Positions 52,501-60,491 of a DNA stretch of 64,000 bases are shown in pieces. A program made the translations under genes and the position numbers. Within the stretch, counting starts at the first letter, position 1; each line of letters starts with the position of its first letter. The notes beneath the pieces were generated by a model. That model was not told the origin of the DNA, did no database searches, and saw only the letters and a list, made by a program, of their open reading frames with translations. The DNA lies in assembly GCA_020853105.1 (NCBI GenBank), contig JADYZM010000077.1, positions 62,001-126,000 of the forward strand, read 5' to 3'. The DNA is from Flavobacteriales bacterium. GTDB lineage: Bacteria; Bacteroidota; Bacteroidia; Flavobacteriales_E; Vicingaceae.

Positions 52501-53869
52501 AGTTTCTTCACCAATTGGTGGTGTTTCTCCATACACGTATGTTTGGTCTCCAAATGCGACACCAAATAGTCTTTTTGGAAATGCTATAACTAATTTATGC
52601 CCAGATGTGTTTACGTTAAATGTAACCGATTCAGTTGGCTGTGTTGGTGTTGCTATTGATACTATTATTGCTACACCACAATTATTTGCAAACATAACAT
52701 CATCAAATGTTACTTGTTTTGGATTTAATGATGGATGGGCATCAGTAACTCCAACGGGTGGTACAGCCCCATATAATATTGCTGTTTGGAATCCTGGAGG
52801 AACTTCCGATTCTATATCTTCTTTGACACCTGGAACTTATATAGTTTCTATAACTGATAACAATGGATGTACTGTACAAGATTCTACAATAATTACTGAA
52901 CCTACCGCAATTTCAGCATCTTCTACAGTAACAGATGCTAGTTGCTCAAGCGTTTGTAATGGTCAAATTGCTGTAACTGCTTCAGGTGGAGTTGGGGGAT
53001 ATTCGTATAGTTGGTCTCCAAGTGGACAAATTACCAGTGTAGCAACTAATCTTTGTTTTGGAAGCCATCAAATATCTATAACTGATGCTAATGGCTGTAT
53101 GTTAATACAAAATATTAATGTAGGCTCATCTGATACAATAGTGGCTTTTGCAGGAAATGATACTTCAATCTGTGAAGATAATTCTATTCTACTTCAAGGA
53201 ATAACAACCGGAAATGCTACTGGCGTTGAATGGTTTGCACTTCCATCAATGAACTCAATTGGAGTTGCTGATACTATTACTGTTCAATCTGCAGTTCCAG
53301 GAACTTTTTGCTATGTATTTGCCGCCTACGGTGCTTGTAATGATTATGATACAGTTTGTGTAACATTTAATGCTAAACCTACTGTTAATGCTGGTATTGA
53401 TATTACAATAATAGAAGGAACTAGTGGACAATTAACCGCTACAGGCGGAGGAAGTTATGTATGGACACCTTCATTAGGGTTAAGCGATACGACAATTGCG
53501 AATCCAATTGCAACACCTGAAGAAACTACAACTTATACTGTTACAGTAACATCTTCTGACGGCTGCTCTGCTTCTGACCAGGTTACAGTTATTGTTATTC
53601 CAACAATTCAATTCCCTGATGGAATTACTCCAAATGGCGATGGTAAAAATGATACTTGGGTAATTGATTATATTGATCAATATCCAAATCATGTGGTTGA
53701 AATTTATAACAGATGGGGCGAGTTGTTGTATCGTTCTACAGCTTACAAAAATGACTGGGACGGAAAATACAACGGAGAAAACTTACCTATTGGTACCTAC
53801 TATTATGTAATTGAACTTAATGATGGTAAAACAAAACCATTTACTGGACCAATAACTGTATTAAGGTAA
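43508..53869 (+). CDS. Giant SprB-repeat cell-surface protein with T9SS type B sorting / gliding C-terminal domain
   Basis: ~38 repeats C-x3-CDGxAxxxPxGGxxPYxYxW...LCxGxYxVxVTDxxGC; N-terminal LYWVGNSGNWNDASHWS; C-terminal DGITPNGDGKNDTWVI...YNRWGELLY...VLR. Confidence 0.93.
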   Translation: MNFFRNYLLIILLLLAFVSSSFASDLYWVGNSGNWNDASHWSTISGGKGGAGVPGKFDNVFFDNQSFSSANSSIQIDGNVQIKNLTISSKINFILSSDINSEIEIYGSVNISSIFNNKIKSKIRLKSNESETVGFGWFLWYSDIYFEGTGTYKLISPIQNHNNSIKHISGTLDLNGFDVLCGSFISNSTNKKVLKSDKSTILAYNKWEVSESKNSFDFSKTTIFSGETPVPVFKKKPNYEIIYLNTNSSTFKTVSNGVVSTDTVSCGNNCDGVLTVVANTTCPTATVDWLPGSGTNDYIGECITCPIPGPTVRDTISGLCPGVYTAVIRNNCDASVIAPQGRVEGHPSIVPIFEDIVGTKCKDTCDGSINVVVTGASFAVFDYQWYPMPPFTLADNTPAVTGLCAGNYSLEVKDGFGCIDTFDYVITEPDYVYPNVTITNINCFNDCSGSATANPYGGNGGYTYQWSANALPNVLTNAGISNLCVGTYTVDVLDSKGCPGDTSVTIQSPDSLTITSSQINVSCGGYCDASASATVVSGGVGPYTHNWSTGFSESLNAGQTSTISSLCAGTYTDSISDGNGCDTVITFVITEPDTLLTNTSIADVKCFGACDGTAATYPYNGTPPYNYLWSPGGAITDSISSLCPGQYIVRVRDSKGCEIRDTVTINEPTLLVANPSTIQNMSCPGICDGVATSNPIGGTSPYTYSWNNGDITQTTTTGLCDGYVVVTVTDSNLCTATDSVLIVEPQPMVLTMNSSDVKCNTACDGTGSVTVTGGTPNYTYIWVPAPPFGQGTSSISGLCPNTYTVTVTDSGGCIASNSITIDEPNALSINISTIDLRCNQVCQGSATATPQGGVSPYTVSWDGGPYVAVSGPNTSTSNLCAGAHTVSIRDANNCLTTLNFNINEPTALTTVSSTTDLSCFGICNGTATTNPSGGTSPYTYSWNTLPIPRTTQSINSLCAGTYVVTITDDSLCTTTDTVVVAEPTQIDANVQFTDITCNNQNNGTATSLPFGGTPGYTIVWNTVPAGAPIPGNPISGLSAGQYFVTVTDSKGCVDRDTISITNPLLIDVNASAISSSCQTNCDGQATANPTGGVGGYSYLWSSGDFTQTTTATLCPGNYTVTVTDSNGCSITDQVTISPSIVINIITDTVGISCNGACDGEATAFPNGGVAPYSYSWNTVPPQNTQIATGLCPGNYTVIVTDQTGCIATQSVTMPVDPNVLVPNGSSTNVTCYGLNDGTITSSPSGGVPPYTLTYSVSPQTGLAPGTYWVTVTDANSCSQTDTLIITQPDSIESNPTIVNVNCNGNSTGSISLNPTGGVPGYTYLWNGGLGSNSSISGLNDGTYIVAITDSNGCSVLDTFNISEPQIFASNPYNVHETCYGACDGIAGIILSGGTPPYSTSWSTVPPQSTDTITGLCPGNYSVISIDSNGCSTNQTITINGNQVLSANVTGSSIQCNGNCTGTATATPSGGSGGYTYIWTAIGGSPISNPTGASISNLCPDTYQVTITDTSGCTINGSYTVSDVAVLQVTLDSTNITCNSLNDGSATATPIGGVSPYSYSWTGGNLPIPTTTSSISNLVPGIYSITVTDSNGCYFNGNVNIVEPALISTNEVIINANCGATDGSITVNPTGGTPGYSHSWSTGSISNSISNLSAGFYTDTISDAAGCSQTFTFAVSNPTGPSGVVVTVNDATCFGSCDGSANVIPIGGTPAYSYVWNIPGETDSTISGLCAGTYNLTVTDAANCVLNTFVVIGQTDSIILNVNNSTVSCNGSCDAVANVVPSGGTAPYTYLWADGQTTSSVSGLCFGASSVTVTDANGCQKVENFTISSPNVLSVTTNNTDVACNSDTSGTATVIPVGGTSPYTYQWDDPASQNTATATGLAAGTYNVTVTDANGCFTNASVTINENSLIAANDTVIDANCGNNDGSITLAPSGGTSPYSYVWTSMPGVTVPNVTGLTAGSYTVEITDSNGCMQSFLIPVNNTNGPTINVSTSDATCGGNCDGSATASVVSGTPNYSYLWTGGGITGQTTSSVSGLCADSYTIQITDGNGCSTVQTVTIGENSLITANVSTIDVSCSGGSDGSAIVVPSGGVPPYSYSWSGPCVAPNNNAVTNLCAGNYTVTITDSKGCSSPISVVIDESNVLSVSAIANNNTCFGQNDGSATATASGGTAPYSYLWSNGLSTPTVSGLSSGNYSVTVTDINGCSTTTNVTIFSGNAITATFNSTNAACGSCDGTATINVDPGSGPYSYFWLPTGQTGQIANNLCPGSYNVEVTNMFGCEQTFTVLISNPNGPSLSSDSDSTQCFGSCDGSAWTEVLSGNPNYIYQWDDNLLQASDTATALCAGFYSVVVQDSVGCVTVDTVTVYEPTEIQANLTKTPISCFGVCDATATVNPTGGVGIYTVVWSNGDTGLTASNLCSGNHSVTITDGNSCPLVYNFTINSPTVLSLSLSSTSPTCNADCDGTALVTASGGTAPYIYSWNSTPVQTNSLATSLCDGIYTVTVTDIRGCANSDSIAVVSPTILSTTSTVIDASCNGQNTGSITTNPTGGIPPYTYIWSTTPIQTGQTATSLAAGIYNVIVVDANGCTAYDTLTVNEPSSLIDSSTVIGPNCGVCNGSATANPSGGVGPYAYLWGNGDTTQTTSTGLCAGTISLQITDLGTGCSSQFTVIVNSVNGPNLNLSKTDETCPGLCNGSILVSASGGNAPFSYSWSPTGGTDSLAIGLCSNFYTVTVTDSMNCVSTDTISINSNGLNLSISNIIPESCVNSCDGSATVVVSNGVLPFTYMWNPIGGNNSTAINLCSGNYTVTVTDSLNCSDSISTVITSPTTFDATINVLSQISCYSSCDASLSVSPIGGTPPFTYLWSNGQTSSSISNLCVGTYWVEVSDAGNCSVFDTITISEPSQIVANEVLINPACNVCDGQIQLNPSGGTGPYQYLWSSPLSPQNTSTVINLCAGVYEVEITDNTNCSTTFIFALSNTNAPDPNVTVTNPSCFNTCDGSLVSSPIGGVSPYTYVWSPNATPNSLFGNAITNLCPDVFTLNVTDSVGCVGVAIDTIIATPQLFANITSSNVTCFGFNDGWASVTPTGGTAPYNIAVWNPGGTSDSISSLTPGTYIVSITDNNGCTVQDSTIITEPTAISASSTVTDASCSSVCNGQIAVTASGGVGGYSYSWSPSGQITSVATNLCFGSHQISITDANGCMLIQNINVGSSDTIVAFAGNDTSICEDNSILLQGITTGNATGVEWFALPSMNSIGVADTITVQSAVPGTFCYVFAAYGACNDYDTVCVTFNAKPTVNAGIDITIIEGTSGQLTATGGGSYVWTPSLGLSDTTIANPIATPEETTTYTVTVTSSDGCSASDQVTVIVIPTIQFPDGITPNGDGKNDTWVIDYIDQYPNHVVEIYNRWGELLYRSTAYKNDWDGKYNGENLPIGTYYYVIELNDGKTKPFTGPITVLR
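44285..53120 (+). repeat. Array of ~38 diverged SprB-type repeats (unit ~225-240 bp)
   Basis: Direct count of repeat starts in the translated ORF. Confidence 0.9.
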
Positions 53870-53881
53870 AAGATAATTGCT

Positions 53882-54802
53882 ATGAAAAAAATAGTTTATA
53901 TAACATTCTTAGTTTTAGTGTCTAAAGTAGTTACAGGTCAACAATTACCTCATTTTAGTCAATACTATTTGAATGATTATTTAATTAACCCTGCTATTTC
54001 AGGAGCTCGTCCCTACTTCGAGGCAAAATCTGCTCACAGGTACCAATGGGAGGGAATTACAGATGCACCTCGAACTTATACTTTAAGTATTAATGGTCCG
54101 ACAAGAAATCAAAAAATGGGTTTAGGTGGCTATTTATTTACGGATAATGTTGGTCCAACTAGAAGAACTGGAGTTAATTTAACTTATGCCTACCACATAA
54201 AAGTTTCCGAAAAATTAAAATTAGGAATGGGACTTTCAGCTGGTATTATTCAATTTATGATTGATGGCTCAAAAATCACACTTCGCGAATCAGATGATGA
54301 TATCATAACAAATGGGGTTCAATCTGTACTATTACCTGATGCCGGCTTTGGGCTTTATTTGTACCATGAAAAGTACCACATTGGGTTTTCAGCCCCTCAG
54401 TTATTGAATAGTAGAGTAAATTTCTTTAATAGCGGCAGAAATCCAGAAGGCACACTACCAAGTCACTTTTTCTTTAGTGGAGGATATAAATTTAAGTTGT
54501 CTGATGAATTTGTATTAGAGCCTACTGTTTTTGCAAAATATATTAGTCCTGTTCCATTGCAAATAGAAGGTACGCTTCGAGTGATATACCAAGAAAAAAT
54601 TTGGTTAGCAGGTACATATAGAGATAAGGATGCAATAACAGCTTCTATTGGCTATTTAATAAACAACTATTTTACAATTAGTTATGCATTTGACTTCACA
54701 ACAACTAATCTAAGAAATTATAGTGATGGAACTCACGAATTATTAGTTGGGGTTAGATTTCATGCAATAGGCAATAAACAGTCTGTACCTTCGATAAAAT
54801 AA
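53882..54802 (+). CDS. PorP/SprF family type IX secretion system membrane protein
   Basis: GQQLPHFSQYYLNDYLINPAISGARPYFEAKSAHRYQWEGITDAPRTYTLSINGP. Confidence 0.92.
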   Translation: MKKIVYITFLVLVSKVVTGQQLPHFSQYYLNDYLINPAISGARPYFEAKSAHRYQWEGITDAPRTYTLSINGPTRNQKMGLGGYLFTDNVGPTRRTGVNLTYAYHIKVSEKLKLGMGLSAGIIQFMIDGSKITLRESDDDIITNGVQSVLLPDAGFGLYLYHEKYHIGFSAPQLLNSRVNFFNSGRNPEGTLPSHFFFSGGYKFKLSDEFVLEPTVFAKYISPVPLQIEGTLRVIYQEKIWLAGTYRDKDAITASIGYLINNYFTISYAFDFTTTNLRNYSDGTHELLVGVRFHAIGNKQSVPSIK

Positions 54803-54805
54803 AAG

Positions 54806-57800
54806 TTAGAAAAATGCTCTAATTTGAACACCTCCAATGTGTATAACTGGAGAGTTGATAGATTTTCTACCGTTATAAGTTATACTTAATTGCATGTGTT
54901 TTGAAATGTTATGTTGGAACATTAACTCCCATGTTGAATTAGTTCCTGGCATTAACCCCTCCAGCATCTCGTATGATATAGAATTATTTTCTTTTTCATA
55001 CCTATAATGATTATTGATTATTGAAAAGTTAGCCATTAAACTACCTTTTGTTGCTATATTATATCGAACTTCAGTACCAAATTTTTGTGCAATTAATTTT
55101 TCACCACCATATAGATAACTGTTATGTTTCTCTTTGTAATTTATCCACAAACTCCACCGAAATTTCACATTCGGTTGAAAAATAATTTTAGGCTCTGCCT
55201 CATAATTGAGTATATAATAATTTTGATTTGTAAAATACTCTGAAATTTTAGATTGAATGCCGTTTGAGAATACATTTTGCAATGAAAGTGTTTTTGAAAT
55301 GTTGTTTCGAGTTTTTAAAGTTCTTATAATTGTTTTTCTTGATTCCATGCCATTGGTTAAAAGTGATTTTTCCTGATTTTCTTGGTACGTAAAATCCATA
55401 CTCCATTTTGTATTGGATTTATTAAAGTAAATGGTATTTAGAAACCCATAATTTGTGGAAACCAAATTTGTGTCATTAATATTGTTAGCAATCGGATTAT
55501 AATAATCTTTTTTGCTCAAGGTTTTTCTATTAATCCTATAGTTGGTTCGGTTAGAAAATCGAGAAACAAATTTTTTTAACCCATCTTGATTCCCAAATAT
55601 TACCTCAGGGTTAACAAATAATCCTTGATTAATTTCATTTGAATAGGTTCTGATATAGTTGTTTGTAGGAGTATAAATTTTTATATATTTTGCTTGATCT
55701 TTAAAAACAGCAACTTCAAATTCATTTAAGTCATTAACACCATTATTATTGAGATCACCTAAAAATGCGTGTGTTCCCTGCCCGGGTTGAACTTCAACAA
55801 ATGAAAATTCTTTTTTCACTTCCATGCCTGTCCCCAATTGATAAAAAGTGCTTGAAGTAATAAAACCTTTAGCAAAACGTGCATTATATTCAACTCTTGA
55901 TAATACATTTTCATCAGGCCTTTGTTGGGTTATTGTGGTGTCTAAAACATATAATTTTCGATAAATTAAACTACTACGAATAATATGATTGCTATTTTTT
56001 AAAAAAGCGTATGATAATTCCAAGTCTTCAGCTTTCATTAATGGTTTGAATGATGTTGTTTTTGGTGTCTCATCTATACGGGTTTTATAACTAATCATAA
56101 ATTTATTCACTGTTGTATCTGCATTATGAATAAAGCCTTTCCACGAATAAAACCGAAAACTATTTGCAAGCAAAGAGTCTGAGTGAAGCCTGAAAAATTT
56201 GTTTTGTTCCAATTCATTTGCTACTCCAAGTACTACCCATTTGATTTCTTTTGATAAAACAGAATTGTTTCTAAAAAATTCAGTATTGTTAATTCCTTCT
56301 GTTTTTAGGAAACTGTTTTTATGATTTAACTTAAATCCTGCATGATTTAAATTAATCGATATTCCATTTTTAATTCCCTTGTATTCAGAAGAATTATCCA
56401 AAATATTAACATCATATCGGATATCAATTTTTTTACTTTTTTCAATTCCCACATAGGCATTCACTGCGTTTTGATTTGTTGTAAAATTTATAGAAGAAAT
56501 GTTCCAATCGCGTTGAAATTCAATATTCCTAAATGGACCTAATCCCTTGAAATTTCTATCAATAAATTCATATCCTGTACCAACATTTAATTTCCAATTC
56601 TCATTTTTTTTAGAAACAAAAAATGAATTGTCATTTTTCATTTTAAAAGCATAACCAAGGTCGTCATTGCTGTCTTTACCAGAAAATGTATTAATATCAT
56701 TGTTTGAAATGGCACCCTCCCAACTGACTTTCGAAAAGTCTGAAATTTGGTATTCTCCACCAACAATTGTCATTTCTATTTTTTTTGGAGCAATAAGTAG
56801 TATCACCGGTTCATAGTTCCCCTGAGGCAATCCACCAATGGGCTGAACCCATTGATAAACTCTACCATTTCCTGAACTTTGAATTAAAACATAATTTCCA
56901 TTGTTTTGACCCACTTGAGTAAATCCCAATTGATAAATTGCACTGTCGGGGTTGGTTGAATAAATAAATACTGAGTCATAGCCCAGTGTGTCAACCATTT
57001 TATACAAAACTAAGTTTTCATTAAATGCAACTTGATTAATGTTTGGAACTACAGCCTGATTAACATTATCACCAACTTCAGATAATAGTTTCTTTTGTGA
57101 ATCCGTTAAATCCTGAAGAAGAGGTTGATTTTTCAAATCTTGTTCAGAAAAATGATTGATATTGAGCTTAAGCTTTTTGTTTTCAATTTCGGTGCCGATG
57201 TTATACAATGCCCTAGAATAGCTTCTTTCTGTATATTCAAATTCAGCAACTATTCTTGAATCTTTTGTTATCAAAAATTTTGGTGTAAAAAATACTTCAG
57301 CCGTATTATAGTCAATTGTATAATCATTTTCTGAACCTCTGGTCAGTTGCTTACCATCAACATAAATTTTCTCTGTTCCGGAAAGAATTATGATAAAAGT
57401 TTCATTTTCATTTCCGTGTAGTCTATATGGGCCCTGATTTCCTTCAACACCAACAATAGAATGTCTGGCGTATTTTCCTTTTGATACGGCACCGCTAATA
57501 AAAGGCGTAATTTTTAATTTTTCATCTTTTTTTGAAGGTGAAAATGAAATTTCAAAACTTCCTCCTTGCACTTTTTTATTGAAATTCAAAAAGTAACTTT
57601 TAGGATGTCGCACAAAATAATCTCCGGCGGTTAATTTCCAATTTTCATCAAATAATTGTATGAATACTTTATCAAAATCTTGTAATTGTTGAGTATTTCC
57701 TTCAGCCTGAATAGGAATGTTGTCATCAGAAATTGAAGCCAATATATTTACTCGTGGGCTGATTCTGCCTGAAAGTTGTAAATTCAAATTTGAATTTACC

Positions 57801-58261
57801 GCTAAATCTTGATTATTTCCAAATGTTGCACCTCTTGAAATACTCCCGGATTTATTCAACCCATTTAAATAAAAAATATCCTCTTTTTTAGGGGTGTATT
57901 CATAATAGAAAGGATTCATCACAACAGGAGAATTTTGTTCAATACTTGAAATTTTTTTATGTTGAATAGATTCGGTAAACGATACGGGAAATGTTTTATA
58001 AGTAATAATAGCTTCCTGGTTCAGTAAATCATGATTTTTAATAATTATTTTACCCAAACTGTAATTAATTTCATAATCTGTCGTATGAACAACCTGATTT
58101 TTGATACTCACCACTTCAGAAAAAGGAACAATAGCTTGGCTATCAAGTTGTATAGTATCAGAGTTAAAAAGAATTCCTTTTTTACGATAGTTGCTGAGGT
58201 CTTGAGCAAACGAAACGGTTGCCCCAAAAAGGAAAAATAGTATTAGTAAATAAAAACGCAA
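54806..58261 (-). CDS. Large putative outer-membrane / surface protein (1151 aa)
   Basis: Signal peptide, beta-rich sequence, aromatic C-terminus (IHIGGVQIRAFF). Confidence 0.7.
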   Translation of the reverse strand: MRFYLLILFFLFGATVSFAQDLSNYRKKGILFNSDTIQLDSQAIVPFSEVVSIKNQVVHTTDYEINYSLGKIIIKNHDLLNQEAIITYKTFPVSFTESIQHKKISSIEQNSPVVMNPFYYEYTPKKEDIFYLNGLNKSGSISRGATFGNNQDLAVNSNLNLQLSGRISPRVNILASISDDNIPIQAEGNTQQLQDFDKVFIQLFDENWKLTAGDYFVRHPKSYFLNFNKKVQGGSFEISFSPSKKDEKLKITPFISGAVSKGKYARHSIVGVEGNQGPYRLHGNENETFIIILSGTEKIYVDGKQLTRGSENDYTIDYNTAEVFFTPKFLITKDSRIVAEFEYTERSYSRALYNIGTEIENKKLKLNINHFSEQDLKNQPLLQDLTDSQKKLLSEVGDNVNQAVVPNINQVAFNENLVLYKMVDTLGYDSVFIYSTNPDSAIYQLGFTQVGQNNGNYVLIQSSGNGRVYQWVQPIGGLPQGNYEPVILLIAPKKIEMTIVGGEYQISDFSKVSWEGAISNNDINTFSGKDSNDDLGYAFKMKNDNSFFVSKKNENWKLNVGTGYEFIDRNFKGLGPFRNIEFQRDWNISSINFTTNQNAVNAYVGIEKSKKIDIRYDVNILDNSSEYKGIKNGISINLNHAGFKLNHKNSFLKTEGINNTEFFRNNSVLSKEIKWVVLGVANELEQNKFFRLHSDSLLANSFRFYSWKGFIHNADTTVNKFMISYKTRIDETPKTTSFKPLMKAEDLELSYAFLKNSNHIIRSSLIYRKLYVLDTTITQQRPDENVLSRVEYNARFAKGFITSSTFYQLGTGMEVKKEFSFVEVQPGQGTHAFLGDLNNNGVNDLNEFEVAVFKDQAKYIKIYTPTNNYIRTYSNEINQGLFVNPEVIFGNQDGLKKFVSRFSNRTNYRINRKTLSKKDYYNPIANNINDTNLVSTNYGFLNTIYFNKSNTKWSMDFTYQENQEKSLLTNGMESRKTIIRTLKTRNNISKTLSLQNVFSNGIQSKISEYFTNQNYYILNYEAEPKIIFQPNVKFRWSLWINYKEKHNSYLYGGEKLIAQKFGTEVRYNIATKGSLMANFSIINNHYRYEKENNSISYEMLEGLMPGTNSTWELMFQHNISKHMQLSITYNGRKSINSPVIHIGGVQIRAFF

Positions 58262-58470
58262 AAAAATAATTTAAAGTGCAAAAAGTAAAGTTATAAAAAT
58301 ACCAATCATCATGTCTAATAATTAATTCATTAAGCAATCAAAAAAATATTCCAATGAAATACTCAACGCAATTCTTTTAAAAAAATTAATACTTTAGTCA
58401 ATTATTTTAGGAATTTATGATGATATACCTATATTTGTAATTAATATTGTTTCAAGAATATTTAAAACCT

Positions 58471-60204
58471 ATGAAAAAAATTATATATATTTTATTTGCA
58501 GCATCACTTGGTTTATCTAGTTGTGGTGGTGATGATAGTAATAAAAATGGAGATGAAAAGGCTGCTTTAGGCGGAGTTAAGTATGGTGGAGTTTTTAGAG
58601 TGAATGAAACAGAAGATTTTAGAAGTCTATATCCGCTAAATGTAACAGAGGTGGTTGCGCACAGAATTACCAACCAAGTATATCAAGGGTTAGTTAAACT
58701 TAACCAAGAAGATTTAACTGTTCTTCCTTCACTTGCAGAAAAATGGGAAATTAATGAAGATGCAACATCATTTACTTTTCATCTTAGAAAAGGCGTAAAA
58801 TTTCATGACAACAAATGTTTTCCCGACGGAAAAGGAAGAGAATTAAAAGCTAGCGACGTTAAATTCGCTTTAGATAAAGTTTGTGAATCATTCCCTGAAA
58901 ACCAAATGTATTGGATTTTCAAAGATAAGGTTAAAGGTTCTGATGCGTATTTTCAATCTACTGTTGCAAAAAAACATCTTCCAACCGGTGTTGAGGGTAT
59001 AAAAGTAATTGATGATTATACAGTTCAAATAGATTTAGATTATCCATTTGCTGGATTCCTTAAAATTCTTAGTCATTCCTCATGTTGGATTTATCCAAAA
59101 GAAGCTTTTGACACGTATGGTGTTGATATGAGAATAAATTGTGTAGGTACCGGTCCATTCAGAATTAAAACTGTTAAAGAATCAGAGGCTGTAATTTTAG
59201 AAGCAAACCCTGATTACTATGGCATTGATGAACACGGAAACAAGCTTCCATATTTAGACGGAATAAAATACACTTTTATTAAAGAGAAAAAAGCAGAGTT
59301 GTTAGAATTCAAAAAAGGCAATTTGGATATGGTTTTTAGATTACCTTTAGAAATGATAAAAGATGTAGTTGGCGAACTTGAAGATGCTAAAAAAGGTGGT
59401 AATAAACCCTATATCATGCAGGTTGTTCCTGCTATGAGTGTAGTTTATCTTGGAATGCAAAATAAACTTGCTCCATTTGATAATGTTGATGTTAGAAAAG
59501 CCTTTAATTATGCAATTGATAAAAATGCAATCGTAACATATACATTACAAGGTGAAGGAAGACCTGCATTACATGGATTAGTTCCTCCGTTCAAAGGATA
59601 TGATTTTGAAGGTGTAAAAGGATATGACTATAACGTTGAAAAAGCAAAAGAACATTTAGCAAAAGCAGGTTATCCGGGAGGAAAAGGATTTCCGGAAGTT
59701 ACACTTCAAATTAACTCCGGCGGTGGCGATAGAAACGTACAAACAGCTGAAGTAGTTCAAAAAATGCTTGCAGAAAATTTAAATGTTAAGGTAAAGATAG
59801 AACAACTTCAATTTCCACAACATTTAGAAAATTTAGAAACAGGAAAAGCGCTGTTTTGGCGTTCCGGTTGGATTGCAGATTATCCTGATCCTGAAAATTT
59901 CCTTAACTTATTGTATGGTATAAATGTTCCTGCTGATATCTCAACCAAATCATTTATTAATTCGGTTCGATATCAAAGTGCTACTTACGATGCTAAATTC
60001 AAAGAAGCTTTAAAAGAGGTAGATGAAGCTAAGCGTTATGAATTATATAAACAAGCTGACCAAATAGCTGTTGACGATGCAGCTACTGTTCCAATTTTGC
60101 ATGATGAAAATACTCGATTAATTCAAATCTATGTAAAAAACTTTCCGTCAAATGCTATGGAATATAGAGACATGACAGAGGTTTATTTCGATAAAGAACA
60201 ATAA
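58471..60204 (+). CDS. ABC transporter substrate-binding lipoprotein, family 5 (peptide/oligopeptide type)
   Basis: LGLSSCGG lipobox; VYQGLVKLNQEDLTVLPSLAEKWEINEDATSFTFHLRKGVKFHDN. Confidence 0.92.
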   Translation: MKKIIYILFAASLGLSSCGGDDSNKNGDEKAALGGVKYGGVFRVNETEDFRSLYPLNVTEVVAHRITNQVYQGLVKLNQEDLTVLPSLAEKWEINEDATSFTFHLRKGVKFHDNKCFPDGKGRELKASDVKFALDKVCESFPENQMYWIFKDKVKGSDAYFQSTVAKKHLPTGVEGIKVIDDYTVQIDLDYPFAGFLKILSHSSCWIYPKEAFDTYGVDMRINCVGTGPFRIKTVKESEAVILEANPDYYGIDEHGNKLPYLDGIKYTFIKEKKAELLEFKKGNLDMVFRLPLEMIKDVVGELEDAKKGGNKPYIMQVVPAMSVVYLGMQNKLAPFDNVDVRKAFNYAIDKNAIVTYTLQGEGRPALHGLVPPFKGYDFEGVKGYDYNVEKAKEHLAKAGYPGGKGFPEVTLQINSGGGDRNVQTAEVVQKMLAENLNVKVKIEQLQFPQHLENLETGKALFWRSGWIADYPDPENFLNLLYGINVPADISTKSFINSVRYQSATYDAKFKEALKEVDEAKRYELYKQADQIAVDDAATVPILHDENTRLIQIYVKNFPSNAMEYRDMTEVYFDKEQ

Positions 60205-60264
60205 GCTATAAACGGGATTACGCTATAAAAAAGCATCACGATTTGACGTGATGCTTTTTTATTT
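60203..60264 (+). repeat. Left copy of imperfect direct repeat containing a terminator
   Basis: AAGCTATAAACgggaTTACGcTAtAAAAAAGCATC...GATGCTTTTTTATT; compare 61071..61133. Confidence 0.7.
60227..60260 (+). terminator. Rho-independent terminator
   Basis: AAAAAAGCATCACG atttga CGTGATGCTTTTTT. Confidence 0.85.
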
Positions 60265-60491
60265 TGGTTTCTTTGCTAATGTTGAATTCATCAGCTATTT
60301 TTTGTAAACTTCTTTGATTACTTAGTCTAAAGTTAGCACAGATACTCTTAACTTTTGTGTCCACCTAAAGGTAGTTCTCCATTTTATACTACCGTTAAAA
60401 AATAGGATTGAAATACCTATTGAAATACAGACTAAATATATTGAAGATAAAAATTAGTAAGTTGTTGTAAATTGTTTGAATAATTACTTAA

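Noticed and set aside
44327-52695. Antisense ORFs inside the SprB-repeat gene (e.g. 43981..44220, 44327..44659, 46477..46677, 48643..48870, 51682..51885, 52369..52695)
   Set aside because: They mirror the biased codon composition of the repeat array, and their translations lack recognisable domains or start contexts.
44285-53120. CRISPR-like periodic repeats
   Set aside because: Periodicity of ~230 bp lies within one continuous reading frame and is conserved at protein level; there are no short identical repeats with unique spacers.
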